Below, piece by piece: positions 36,212 through 47,150 of a DNA stretch of 64,000 nucleotides. This DNA is from Chondrosia reniformis (lineage: Eukaryota; Porifera; Demospongiae; Chondrillida; Chondrillidae): positions 4,495,401-4,559,400 of the forward strand of contig OX359198.1 in the NCBI GenBank assembly GCA_947172415.1, in the 5' to 3' direction. The notes under the pieces are model-generated. The model searched no databases, was not told the origin of the DNA, and worked only from the letters and a program-made list of their open reading frames with translations. Position 1 is the stretch's first letter; every line of letters starts with the position of its first letter. A program made the position numbers and the translations under genes.

Positions 36212-39200
36212 CTTTATTCTAACTTTAAGCCCACAGAGGACTCTCCACCTAAGAGGGTAAGCAACACTTCCCCTAAACGATCCTTCAACAAATCAGTATA
36301 CCTGAAATGCATTGCGTCTTCTTTGGAGAACAATAGCTATATAAATACAGTACAAGTAACAATATACTAAGGAAATATAATATAAATAAATAAATAATTA
36401 ATTAAATATACATAATTATATACAAGATAAATAAAACATTTAAAAAAGGAATCAAAGGCAGTGCTTCCACCAGTAAAGGATCATGTGAAGAGGATAACCA
36501 TACAGTAGTGGCATATATACTGAAATTTAAGTGACTTAACCATACACATCACTTCCATGTTTGGGCGCATCAGGATAACTGATCATGAAGTAGGGATGGT
36601 GCGCCCAAACATGGAAGTGATGTGTATAGTTAAGTCACTTAAATTTCAGTATGTATGCCACTTCTGTATGGTTATCTTTGTCACATGATCCTTACTACTT
36701 TTTCCAGATTTGCTAGTGACTGCATGGTGGAAGCACTGCCATCCCTACTTCTGTTTCATTTTAAATGTTTTTAGTTAAAACTTGTTTTGAAAGTTTTCTT
36801 TGCAACAAGTCGAAATAACGTCACAGTCAAAGAGAAAAGAAGAGAGCTCTTAATTAAAAAATGGAGACAGAAACGTGCCTATTCTCTAGTTCCTAAAATT
36901 TTAAGACAATAGGCCCTTAATATGTAGTTATCTATATACACGTTTATGCACTAGCATGAAAAGAGGAAGAAGAAGAAGAAGTCTTAGAAGAAAATGTGGA
37001 AAACCAAAAGTATACCTGCAACTGTTTTACCAATTTGAGCCTTTATGCACTCTTTAAAACAACTTTTACACAATTGACATCATACAAAAAGAAACATAAG
37101 ACGTTTAAAAGAACTAAAGATGCATTCACTGCCGATTTATATCGTGTTAATACATTGAATACGGCTGCCATGTTTTCTTGGGCCATCACTACTTATAGAG
37201 TACTACTCTCTGATAAGACAAAAATATACAGAACAAGTGGAGTCATTATATCAAACCAGCAAAGCAATCATGCAGTTAAAAAATTTATCATGGCTGATCA
37301 TGAGATTTTTGCCCTCTTGGATGATTGGGAGGTGATTACTACATGCATGGTTGCCAATTTAATAGTACTCTATTCCCCATCCAATTATTAAGATATATAG
37401 GACTTTGATATAGGACCTCCGTATGCAAAAACTATAGATATACTCTCACTTCTTGAGGCTGCAGAACATAATAATTGGATCCCCAGGTCTGACAAATTGA
37501 TGGTTTGAATTTGGAACATGGAACCATTTCAACTAGCTGTCTGTCTGTCAATTTGGTCAGGAAGTAAGCTGTCTTTTCCATTTCAGGTGATGTAATGCCT
37601 GCAACCTATATAGCCACAAACATACATACACACATACACACATTATATAGTCTCAAAGTAAAGATACATGAACACTTATATAATATATTTATGTATGTAC
37701 ATTTACACATTTTACCTTTGAGATGAATATTTTGACCTCCTTCATTCCCTCTATACCATTTTCTTCAAATTTAAATGAAATGCTAATTTTTTTCTGCATA
37801 ACAATATACACACAGTATACATTCTAATGTAAATACGAGTGAAGTAACACAATACATATTGATCATGAGAACATTTCTTTGAAAATTACTCACCTTCTTC
37901 ACATTCACTTCAATTGTACAGTTGGTTAACTGTGAGAGATTCTGTATAATTTCAAACTTTTTCCCAATTATGATTCCTAAGGGTATGTTTACTGGTATGT
38001 CAACAAACCTTTCAATATTTTTTCCACCTTTGTAGTCCTACATTAATACAGACTCATATATATATTTCATGCATAAATGTGTACATGTAAACGCATGAAC
38101 TAGTGAGAAAGGCAGAAAAATACAGTGTTTAATTTACTTAAGAATCACACATATGAGCAATCAAAGTGATAAAATCAAGCCACAAGTAATCTGGTAAGTT
38201 ATTCTATGAATATTGCAATTATCTTTTAGAGGTACATCTTTTGACTCCAGTCGCTGATGATCATGAAGATCCCCGGGGTCGAAACGTTCGACCAAAAAAA
38301 TATCAAGCCAAACAGCGTTTTTAGATGTTACATCTAAAACATAAGTTCAACGTTAACACAGTTAGAAGAAATTATTGATCTAATATTGTAATTGCTGGGA
38401 ACTGAACCCAGGTCATACAAGTATAGCTATAGTTACTGTGCTCTCAACATACTGAGCTATGTACAATTGTCATATATCTTATGTGGCATACCACTACCTG
38501 GCTTAATTTAGGTTTACCTTTGTAAGCAAGAACCTTTGTCTTATTCTCTCAGCAGCTTCAGTTGTACACTCTCCAGCAATAACAAAGAATCTTTTCTCCT
38601 ATTACAAGGAAACATAAATTTCCATTAGTAGACAGGCATTTTTTAGATATATACTACAGGCTCATGAAAGGGTGTACATCTGTTGAGGAATATGTGCTGA
38701 CAGCTAGGGGGGCAGGTCCAGGGAGTGATGGTTACACCATCAGATCATTTCGAATTCCCATCTGACCTAAACAGACCTGATGGTTCCAGCCGAGATGGAA
38801 TGTTAGCTGTTGCAAGAGACCAATTAATGATGTTGTAGATAACAGCATGCCTAAAGTGGTGTCCAGTGTTTCGATAGCATGATATATAGGCCATGGATAG
38901 CATATTGGTCAACATCGTGCTCACAAAGATAGCACTTGTATGGATGGCAAATTGGGGCACCAAGGCGAAGGGCTGTTGCAACCTGTGCCTCATCATCATT
39001 CATATACACAACCCTACAGCAGAGATGGGCAAGGCCTGGATCCATGCATTCCCCGGATTCTTTCACATTTGTAGCCAGGAGATGGGAACGACTGAGACTA
39101 CTCTAAGCAGCTTAAAGCAAGGACTGATAGGTGGCTTTAAACTGCGGTTCATTCCAGGCCTGTTGTTTCTTGTCATTTGGTGCAGTTGGCGGTGGGCAAT

Positions 39201-41784
39201 CCACTGATTGAAGCCACAGATTAAGAGCAAGGGCACAAGACACGCGGGTGAGTCTACTTGGTAGCAGTAATTGGATCAATGGTAAGGAAGCAGCAGCTGC
39301 AGCAGAAGCCAAAAAGGCAGAGGGTGCCAGCTTGACACTCCTTTTAACACAGAGACCACCAGAGTTGACAGGGAGAGTTGCCTCCAACCAAACATGGGGG
39401 TCCTCAAAAGACAGGTTAATTCAGGGTCAAGCTCAGTAAGGAACACAGCTCCCGGTCAAATACCTCTAAGGTGCAGTACAGAGGAGGTACAAAGTATTAG
39501 GAATTGATAAAGCACTACAAATCAAAATGAGGGCATCTTGCTTAAACAGGTGTGGCAATCGGTCACTAAGGATTTTCAACTTGTTCACCTTATCCTGGAT
39601 GGCATCATCAACGTGTCAAATGTCACAAATGGGGGAACCTAAAAGATCTGCATTGTAGGGATACACTCTGTAGATATCTGAGGCATGGGTAAGGATTTAA
39701 TCTCCACAGTCTGCACTCAGTTCCGTCTTACTATATGACTAAGGTGTAAACCTATTTCTTTGCCATCTCTTTCAATAAATTTGAAATCATACAGGATGTC
39801 TGACTCATAGCTAGCAATAGTACCATCATCAAGATAAGCTCTGACTTCAGTTGGCTGACAAGAGAATGGATGGTGAGACAGAAAAGCAAAGGACCCAAAG
39901 GATCACCTTGCTGAATGCCCTAGCTCAGATGACAGGATAGTAATGTTTCCAAATTGAAGATAGAAAGTGCTGGAAAAGGATGGGGAAGATTTCTGGAGCT
40001 ATCTCTTTGACAGAGTTGAGCATTTTGTCATGTCTGATGGAATTGAAAGCATGCATTGGGAAAGTTAATTGCAAGTTTCATGAGAATGTGGCCAGATAGT
40101 AGGTCACTCAGGTACTGCCTTGTTGCATGTATTGCTGCTTCAGCCCCATGCATGAGGCACTACAAAACTGATTTGGACTGGGGAAAGGTATATTGGTGAT
40201 CATATACATTCTTGAATGCTTCTACATACCATGCAGTTTAGCCACTAGGCGACGTAGAGTGCAACTAACAGCAATGGCACGAATTCCACCATTCTTCTTA
40301 GTGAGCGCAGTAATAGATGCACCAAAGAAACATGGGCTAACAACTTTAGGAGTTTCATTGGCCAGGTCAAGGTTGGAAAAGTTTATCAAAGCCCGAGTGA
40401 GGAGAACACCTCCTTCAACAGCACTAGTTCCTGTCAGGTTACGCAGATGTTGGGGTCGCAGAAAATCGGGACCTCCAGCAGAACCATTAGGAAATGTCTT
40501 AATTGTCTTAATGAGATCTAGTTTACTTACTGTTAGGGTGTTATTAACTTAGGACAATTTTCATCAGGAGTTGGGATGGGTGATGACAGACATCAAGCGC
40601 CTCCAAGCTAGATATGACAGCCTTGGTTGCCATTAGATCATCAATGATAGACACAAACTTGCTTGTGCACAAATCATGCAAGATGCCTTCGGAATTCTTC
40701 TCAAGATTTAACTCTAGGCATTTGCGAAGTAATTACTCCAACTAATTGGAAACTTAGTCTGGTGTGGAGTATCATCAATGATCTGCAATTCTAGATCGTC
40801 TGAACAAGCGTCGTTATCGCGAGGTGGAACCTGCATTATTATTCGCATTAGCCAGTTACTATTTTAATTATCCTTAAAAAAGGAACTAGCTAATGCATGT
40901 GAAGGAAAGACTATCAAACTCCCGAAGATCATGTGTGAATCAGTGACTCCAGACCAGACTTATGAATCAGTGACTCCAGACCAGACTTATGAATCAGTGA
41001 CTCCAGACCAGACTTATGAATCAGTGACTCCAGACCAGACTTATAAATCAGTGACTCCAGACCAGACTTATGAATCAGTGACTCCAGACCAGACATTTAT
41101 ATTTTACATTAATTACCTAACTATTATAAATTAATTTTGTTATAGTGACTCATTGGTCCAGCTTGGCCTGGTGCTTCCTTTTTAGTGTATGGCATGTGTT
41201 TATGTGCATTGTTTATATTATTATATATGTACTAAAAGATTAAGTGGATATCCATGGCTTACTTGATCATCTGAACAAGGAAAGACTATTAAACTCCCAA
41301 AGATCATGTGTAAATCAGTGACTCCAGACCAGACATATTTTACTTTAATTACCTAACTATTATAGATTAATTTTGTTATAGTGACTCATTGGCCCAGTTT
41401 GGCTTGGTACTTTCCTTTTAGTGTATAGCATGTGTCACATTATTTATATTATTATGTACTAATTAAGTGGATATCCATGGCTTACTTGAATGAAGCTTAT
41501 TTTAGTCCTTGTGTCTGTTTCAATTAATTTAATATTCGCCCCTTTGGATCCAATTATAGCTCCAACATTGACGCCTTCAGGGACCTCGACAATTTTTCTT
41601 ACCTGTTGTAAGAATATAGAAAAGTAGAATATAGAGCTAGCCTATATGCATAGTAAATTCATGCACGTTCACATTGCCTATAAATAAATAAACCTTGAGC
41701 AGGTACGTAGGTATGAGAACAATGTATAGTATTATGTAATTAAATCGTACTCACACTACCAAGTCCCGGTTTGAAGTAAGCCAT
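36212..41784 (-). CDS. KHx-2, 5' half: two KH domains plus linker exons
   Basis: Exons 5' to 3': 41755-41784 (start MAYFKPGLGS), 41486-41602 (KH1 first half, EGVNVGAIIGSKGANIKLIE, with a canonical GSKG loop), 38518-38598 (KH1 second half, FFVIAGECTTEAAERIRQRF), 37894-38037 (KH2 first half, IPLGIIIGKKFEIIQNL; last G of the loop is F), 37716-37793 (KH2 second half, EGMKEVKIFISK), 37450-37605 (YFLTKLTDRQLVEMVP) and about 36212-36336 (FSKEDAMHFRYTDLLKD). All join in phase 0. KH domains bind single-stranded RNA or DNA. The last exon meets a TAA where KHx-4 has the GGA of KIEGR, and the cassette that should follow is found only 10 kb away in mutated form, so this copy may be dead or encode only the KH part. 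An RT remnant splits KH1. Confidence 0.75.
36465..37215. mobile_element. MITE family M1, inverted copy
   Basis: M1 in the opposite direction: gtttgggcgcatc and actgaaatttaagtgactta at the left, then gtgcctattctctagttcc, ending at tatagagtactactctctga. An inner inverted pair around 36545-36660 (atcacttccatgtttgggcg / cgcccaaacatggaagtgat) forms a strong hairpin. Confidence 0.75.
38245..38365. mobile_element. Foldback family F1, partial copy
   Basis: gatcatgaagatccccgggg followed by tcgaaacgttcgacc and taagttcaacgttaacacag: one arm of F1, between KHx-2 exons 37894-38037 and 38518-38598. Confidence 0.7.
38390..38470 (-). repeat. tRNA-derived SINE-like sequence
   Basis: The minus strand reads tagctcagtatgttgagagc (box A-like) and 40 nt later ctgggttcagttcccag (box B-like, with a perfect 5-bp T-stem). 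The acceptor stem does not pair over 7 bp and the anticodon arm is not clear, so it is a tRNA-derived relic and not a working tRNA gene. Confidence 0.5.
38640..40870 (-). mobile_element. Decayed reverse-transcriptase element (copy 2)
   Basis: Minus-strand pieces from 40.6 kb down: TSAVEGGVLLTRALINF then PCFFGASITALTKKNGGIRA with IAVSCTLRRLVAKL (RT fingers), QQGDPLGPLLFCLTIHSLV then, in another frame, AYLDDGTIASYESD (the catalytic YLDD box) near 39.8 kb, ALALNLWLQSVDCPPP (about 39.2 kb), LRLGAPICHPYKC (38.95 kb) and ATANIPSRLEPSGLFRSDG (38.77 kb). At least one frameshift lies between QGDPL and YLDD. It resembles copy 1 in plan but differs in sequence. It is inserted in the KHx-2 intron that splits KH1. 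Confidence 0.8.
40905..41500. repeat. Local tandem duplication, about 370 bp offset
   Basis: The stretch from aaggaaagactatcaaactc through gtgactcattggtccagctt to ggatatccatggcttact (40915-41263) recurs from 41278 (aaggaaagactattaaactc) to 41485. The second copy ends at the splice donor of the KHx-2 KH1 exon; the first carries only a few bases of that exon. The first copy contains the expanded 27-bp repeat, the second a single unit. Confidence 0.8.
40936..41093. repeat. 27-bp minisatellite, 6 copies
   Basis: Near-identical gaatcagtgactccagacca plus gacttat units. Because 27 is a multiple of 3 the plus strand stays open as repeated ESVTPDQTY, but this frame has no other sign of being a gene. 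Confidence 0.95.
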
Positions 41785-42065
41785 TATCTCTTTACTTAAG
41801 AAGTCGATAATATAATAACCGCTTGCATGATCACGCTACCACTTTACCATACAAATTTAAGGATATACGGATAGATCTTTAGAGTCATACTGGCGTGGAG
41901 TGCAGTTTTGAATTGGATTACTAGTGTAGTTTATCAATTCTGAGAATCGTTCGTGTCTTATCGGAAGTTGGTTTAAACAGCGGGCGTATTCGACCCCTCC
42001 CACCACCATGCAGTGTGCGGTGCATGCATGGAATGCTTTAATTATTCTTCTACCATTTGCTTTAT
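41785..42065. promoter_or_regulatory. Duplicated upstream region of KHx-2 (promoter candidate)
   Basis: This block immediately 5' of the MAYFKPGLGS start exon is shared with the block 5' of the KHx-4 start exon (56324-56535): gatcacgctaccact, aatttaaggatat, tggcgtggagtgca, attcga.ccctcccacca and a later ttattcttct.ccatttgc. It therefore probably includes the promoter and 5' UTR copied with the gene. The 64-codon plus-strand frame at 42008 is not kept in the KHx-4 block. Confidence 0.5.
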
Positions 42066-42850
42066 ACGTAATGTTTAGTGCTATACCCTATATATTACCT
42101 GCATTAAAGCCAGGATACATATATTGGTTTAATGTATTATATAGATACAACTTCATGTATATAGCTATACAATTTGCGGGCCTAGTTTTACTGCTGAAGT
42201 AGATATAGGCAAGTTTCTTCGTCTTGTTCATGCAGCCTTTTAACTCCTCAGGTCGTCCATAACACTGTTTCTTTAAAACTCTGTAAAAAACTGAAATTCT
42301 AACGTGATGAGTCATTCTGTCTATATCGTCATGCACGGTTTCCACGAATTACGTAGACACCCTTTTGTTTATGTAGGCAGAATAAACTTTATTATAAACT
42401 TTCTAAATATTCGTAGCTATATGTTTATGTAGGCAGAATAAACTTTATTATAAACCTTTCTAAATATGCCCATAGCAAAGCAAATGTTAAGCCCAAAGTT
42501 TCACTTGATTAAGTTCAACTATACGTATACGTATATACGTATACCGGGCCTTTACTCGAAAGTAGACATGTGTTTATGTTCACAACCCTATATACATTCG
42601 TCTAAATATGAATTTTGCTAATAAAATCTCATGCCTATACACCAGGCCCCACTGGCTCCCTCACGCACCACTTAATGCTTCTAATGACTTATGAGACACT
42701 ATTAATAAACATTGCATTCCTTAAATTTGTTAGAAGTACAATGTACATATTAAACTTGGGGCAAACACACATTTGTGTGTCCTATTCTTATGTAAAACAA
42801 CATTAGTTTGCAGACATTCCTATAAGAGACATACACAGTTCATAATATCA
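42066..42850. other. No recognised gene
   Basis: AT-rich, with a short direct repeat (tgtttatgtaggcagaataaac twice, near 42368 and 42422) and no supported exon. Confidence 0.45.
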
Positions 42851-43009
42851 TTAACTTTCATCTTGAGTAGACTGGGTCTGCATCTCATCATCATCTAACT
42901 TTGGAGCCAAGTAATACTTCATGCTTCCTTTCTCTTCCATAGGAAACTCCAGTACTACATAATTAGATACAGTTTGAATATGTCCAAGTTAATAAATAGA
43001 AACATTCAG

Positions 43010-43215
43010 AAAATGAAGTTATAAGTATATGGTTGGCAGTGCCTCAACAGTGACTAGAAAAAATATTGAAACGAGACAGTATCATAGAGCAAGGCTAATG
43101 ATGCAAAAGTGGCATACTGAAATTTAAGTGACTTAACCACATACATCACTTCTGTCTTTGGACACACGAAGTAGGTCGATGCACCCAAACATAGAAGTTA
43201 TGTGTATATTGTTAA
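43010..43215. mobile_element. MITE family M1, short hairpin copy
   Basis: aatgaagttataagtatatg, caaggctaatgatgcaaaag, actgaaatttaagtgactta and inverted gcacccaaacatagaagtta. Inserted in the last intron of the PCNA copy. Confidence 0.65.
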
Positions 43216-43689
43216 GTCACTGCAAGGCCAGGCCTCAAAGGTTTACCCTTACAAAAATGCTACATACAATCTCTAAGGGCTAGCTGATTTTGGCAGTGAA
43301 AAGTCTATATTTTTGAGAATACTATGAAATGAAACAAAACTATCTAAAATAGTGCAGTAAATACAATGACTGTGTTTACCTAAAGGAGATTCACTCTTAA
43401 GAGACAGTATCACTCTGGATGAGACAGCACAGGCTCTACAAAATATGTTTAGAAATCTACCAGCAAATGTCAGCATTATGGCCTCTTGTAGTTCAATCAA
43501 TACCTGTAGGAAGCAAATCATTAGCACACACATTACATACGAGTACTAAGGGAAAGCTATAACTTGTATATATTTAATTAACAACATATATATGACTGAT
43601 CACTCATGACCTGTCCATACTCCTTGAAATTTAAGTAATACGAAAAATACATAGACATAACAAAATGCAATCATAGAAATTAAGGTAAG

Positions 43690-43940
43690 GATTTTTCTCA
43701 CTGCGTCAAACTTATATTTTGAAGGATCATTTATCGACTTTTAGAAAGTCTAAAGACGCAGTTTTGTTGTCTCTTCTTGATTGTTTGACGTTTTGACCCT
43801 GAGGGTCTTCTTCAGTGAGCCACTGTCAATCACTGAAGAAGACCTTCTGGGTCTAAATGAATGACAATCAAGAAGAGACAACAAAACTGTGTCTTTAGAC
43901 GCTCTAAAAGTAGAAAGATGATCCTTACAAAAAAAGAAAT
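43690..43940. mobile_element. Foldback family F1, compact copy
   Basis: Left arm aaggatttttctcactgcgt ... gagggtcttcttcagtgag, right arm cactgaagaagaccttctgg ... agacgctctaaaagtagaaa, about 110 bp each with a 12-bp centre. Almost a perfect foldback. Confidence 0.8.
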
Positions 43941-45416
43941 TAATTTAAGTTGAGTATATATACATTTGGATAAACAAATAAAATATTTAAACTTAAGTTA
44001 TACCATTCTAGTTGAAATTTTGCTGAAGCTGGACATCCCACTTAAAATATTTCATTGCCTACTTGACTATCTTCGTCATCAATGGAAGAGTTTTGCCTCA
44101 GATTGACCTTTCCACTTCCAATGTCTCAGCTAGAACTGAATGTAACACCATATTTGGTGCTGGCAATAGTTACAGAGTCACCAATCTGAGACAGGTCTCT
44201 GCATATCCTTTGAAATTCAGTACTTGACATCTTTACAATGGCATTATATCGTGTATCCTAAAGAGTAATAATAGTGACAGCAGACAGAAGGCTTTATAAG
44301 AGGTTTCCACACACAACGACAGCCAAGTCTCAAAGGTTTACCTTGATTACAAAAATGCTACAGTTTACAATTACTTGTGATGCTAATTCCAGAGAATTCT
44401 GAAAGTGAAATTAATATAAATATAAAACAAACATACAGAAGAATTGTATCAGTTGGGTATTATATATAAATCAGTTATATCTTCTTTCTGTACTAGCTTG
44501 AGTTGTATTCACACCAACCATACATGTTTGAGGTTCATAGATACTTTTATTATTTCACTGTGAGGATTATTTTGATTCTGCTATGTCTTACAACATGCAG
44601 TGTTTACAAACAAATTGGTAATTGTAGCAGTTTGACATTACCAAATGCCGGAAGGGGAAATAAGTCATTTAATTTCGGTTCAATTTACTTGCAGAAACAC
44701 CCTACACAGGCAGGCACCTGTTACAGTGACGTAAGCTATCATTGCCTTGGACAAAAAGGAAAGTGTTTATCTTAGACATGTACGCACCCACCAGGCACTG
44801 ACAAGCAGCTATAATGATTCTTATTTATCCCTTACGTATCCTAAGTACGTATATTAAAAATGGTGCTGTTCTGATTTATCACACAAAGAAGCTTAAAATC
44901 ATGATAAAATTGGTCAGAAAAGGTCAGAATAGGCATAGAATAGTATCAAACTGCATTTTTGACAATTTCTGCAATTTTATGCCAATTTGAAGAAATAACA
45001 GCATTATATGGAATTGGAGCTTTACAAATTGAAGGCCACATATATATAACTGCTAAACTTAAACACTCACTGGGATCCCAAGCTGCTCATCGTCTACATC
45101 CATCAGCTTTACTTCATATTGTGATGTTGTGTCTTCATCTTAAGAAGAAAATAAGAAGTCTATATATTATAAATTGCTCCACCTCTCTCCTCCTCCCCTT
45201 AAATGTAATCCTAATCTTGAATTATAAATTCTTTGTTTCACTATTGTTCCTATCCAATACAGTTAGAACTAGTTTGGGTAGCTAGTGAAGACTGCTAATA
45301 ACGTATCAAACTTAATCGTACACATTACTTCTATGCTTGCAATTGGGTGCACCATGCAGAAGTAGGATGATGTGCCTAAACATATACATAGAAGTAATGT
45401 AATTTTATGTACACAC

Positions 45417-46000
45417 CTTATTCTGAATTAGTTCATTTAATTCCTCTAAACTTTGTTGTCTAATAGCACTAGTCCCTCCACTGATAACAAAGCAATCACA
45501 AGTCTAGAGAGGGCAGATTATAGTAATATACAATAAAATCCATATACGTACATCAATCAATCAATCAATCAATTTTTAATTTTAATCACAAATGTCCCTT
45601 CAGTTCTCAGCTGATCTACCAGGATTACATTATACACAAATTCTAAATCAGTTAAATCAGTCAACCATCAGTCTGGGCAGGTGTTGATGGTAGGGGATGT
45701 CACTTTTCTTTCTTTTTCTTTACTGCCCTGGAGAGGTGAGCCCTGTCCATCCCATTGCTTTAATTTGTAATCTGTACCTTCATACTTGGCTACCAGGCCA
45801 CCAGCACCCCAATACATTCATCATATACAATGCAATTTATACCATGCATGAATAAATTTTAAATTACTTCTGGCAGCAGTGCTTTTCTCTATTCTCTTTA
45901 AATTTTTTTCATTGCCTCCAATAATGAATCCAACTTTACTTTTATCAGTGAAACTGTAATATAAATGTTCTTCATCTGAAATAATAGGAGAAGCTGTTTC
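45417..46000 (-). pseudogene. KHx-3: isolated KH domain fragment
   Basis: Two exon-like blocks on the minus strand. 45868-46000 reads SDEEHLYYSFTDKSKVGFII then GGNEKNLKRIEKSTAARS, the first half of a KH domain; the loop is GGNE, so its last Gly is lost. 45417-45503 reads TCDCFVISGGTSAIRQQSLE then ELNELIQN, the second half. The exon split is the same as in KHx-2 and KHx-4, but the predicted phases at the junction do not match (1 against 0). No further KHx exons follow; the next exons downstream belong to the PCNA copy. It is a relic or a divergent member. Confidence 0.6.
45551..45575. repeat. (TCAA)n microsatellite
   Basis: atcaatcaatcaatcaatc repeat between the two KHx-3 blocks and the sequence to their left. 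Confidence 0.85.
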
Positions 46001-46009
46001 CTACAGTAA

Positions 46010-47150
46010 TAATAGTAAATATTGATTATAACTGAATGATGACTCATATGACAAGCTGATCATGAATGGATTCAAAAATAATATACCTATAGTGGACTAG
46101 CTTCTCAATAATTTTACATTTGAACTTACTTTAAGCAATTTCCTCTGATCCTGTGCACACACATGTACATGTGAAACGCCTTAGTGCTATTATGACTGTT
46201 ATATAGACTATACTAATAGGTTCATTTTTGAAACTTTCTTATCCCCAGGCTACACCCTCTCTCGAAATCCATAGGGTGTAAAAGATGTAAAGTAGCACAC
46301 TCTTTAACACCCCAGTCACTCCCCAAGAAGAGAGTGAGACTGGCAAAACATTTGCTTGCAATGGGTACATTTTCAAAATTTGGTGCATGCATGTGGCATT
46401 CACGATCTTTTTTTTCTCATTTTCATGCATGTCTTCTGTAGTGATTCGATCTTGGAAATTTGGTAGGACTGTGCATGGGATGAAATATCCTATAGCTTAT
46501 GTCGAAAAAGGCATGCGCATATTGTCATCTTCTCCAGGATTCTCGAGCCTTAGTGTTGTTGTGACCATCATTCTTGCAGTTGGCACCTCATCGAGGATAA
46601 AGATTCACCATCTATTTCCTGCAGTTGGCTCCGATTCTACATTCTTAATTGCATGTACTTCTTGTAAAAGTGTGCAGATGAGATCTCTATATATGTCTCT
46701 GTATAACAAGGCCTCTATATCTGCAGATCATACTATAATCCATCGAAAAAGAGTCTTGGAATGTTTTGCCAAGATGAGGTGCCTTCCTCATAATTCAAGT
46801 TCATCAGTCGTGGATAGTTTGGGGAAAGAATGATAAAAACTATCCAGCTTTGCATTCAGCTGTCTGTCGTGTTCCTTTGTGGATGCATAATATGTCTTTA
46901 ATGACTTCGTTAGGATATGGAGTGTGGTCTAGGTACGTTGCTTTGCATGTTGAGCAGGGTAATGAAACGTGATCATATATAAAACAATTAACTGAATCAA
47001 TGGGCATAAAACTGCAGAGTGGTCAACTGCCATCATGCTGAGTCACACCCTTGCTTGTATTATACAATTCATGCGCAGATAATGCTTCACTGTGTAAATA
47101 TATATTGTATATATATAAGGACATCATATATGACATACATATAAAAAGGC
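46010..47150. other. No supported gene; one 148-codon plus-strand frame
   Basis: The open frame at 46387-46833 has no recognisable motif. The opposite strand also reads protein-like pieces (DEVPTARMMVTTTLRLENP) broken by stops, which suggests a decayed minus-strand coding or transposon sequence I cannot name. Confidence 0.35.

Larger units (their letters stand above)
42851..45137 (-). pseudogene. PCNA: PCNA (DNA sliding clamp), N-terminal half missing, one nonsense codon
   Basis: Exons 5' to 3': 45070-45137 (QYEVKLMDVDDEQLGIP, the interdomain connector loop), 44063-44257 ([29 protein letters not shown]), 43380-43503 (IELQEAIMLTFAGRFLNIF, VSSRVILSLKSESPL) and 42851-42954 (VLEFPMEEKGSMKYYLAPKL then DDDE tail). 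Phases (0,0,1) match and the alignment to PCNA is continuous over the C-terminal domain. PCNA is the homotrimeric replication clamp. The first about 115 residues are absent upstream, and TGA at 44126-44128 replaces the Gly of the family's SASGELG. The foldback element at 43.7 kb sits in an intron. Probably a dead partial copy; the functional PCNA gene should be elsewhere. Confidence 0.87.

Noticed and set aside
36996-37391. 131-codon plus-strand frame
   Set aside because: It runs through the inverted M1 MITE and into intron sequence of KHx-2, and has no known motif.
38390-38470. Functional tRNA gene
   Set aside because: Box A and box B resemble a tRNA, but the acceptor stem and anticodon arm do not pair properly.
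40193-40552. 119-codon plus-strand frame
   Set aside because: It is antisense to the RT domain of the second decayed RT element.
40931-41134. Plus-strand frame encoding a nonapeptide repeat (ESVTPDQTY) as a repetitive protein
   Set aside because: It is simply the 27-bp minisatellite read in an open frame. There are no flanking exons, and the duplicated neighbour has one unit and no frame.
42008-42202. 64-codon hydrophobic plus-strand frame with a good start context
   Set aside because: The paralogous block upstream of KHx-4 does not preserve the frame or its ATG.
46387-46833. 148-codon plus-strand frame as a gene
   Set aside because: No motif and no splice context, and the opposite strand looks at least as protein-like, so no gene is claimed.
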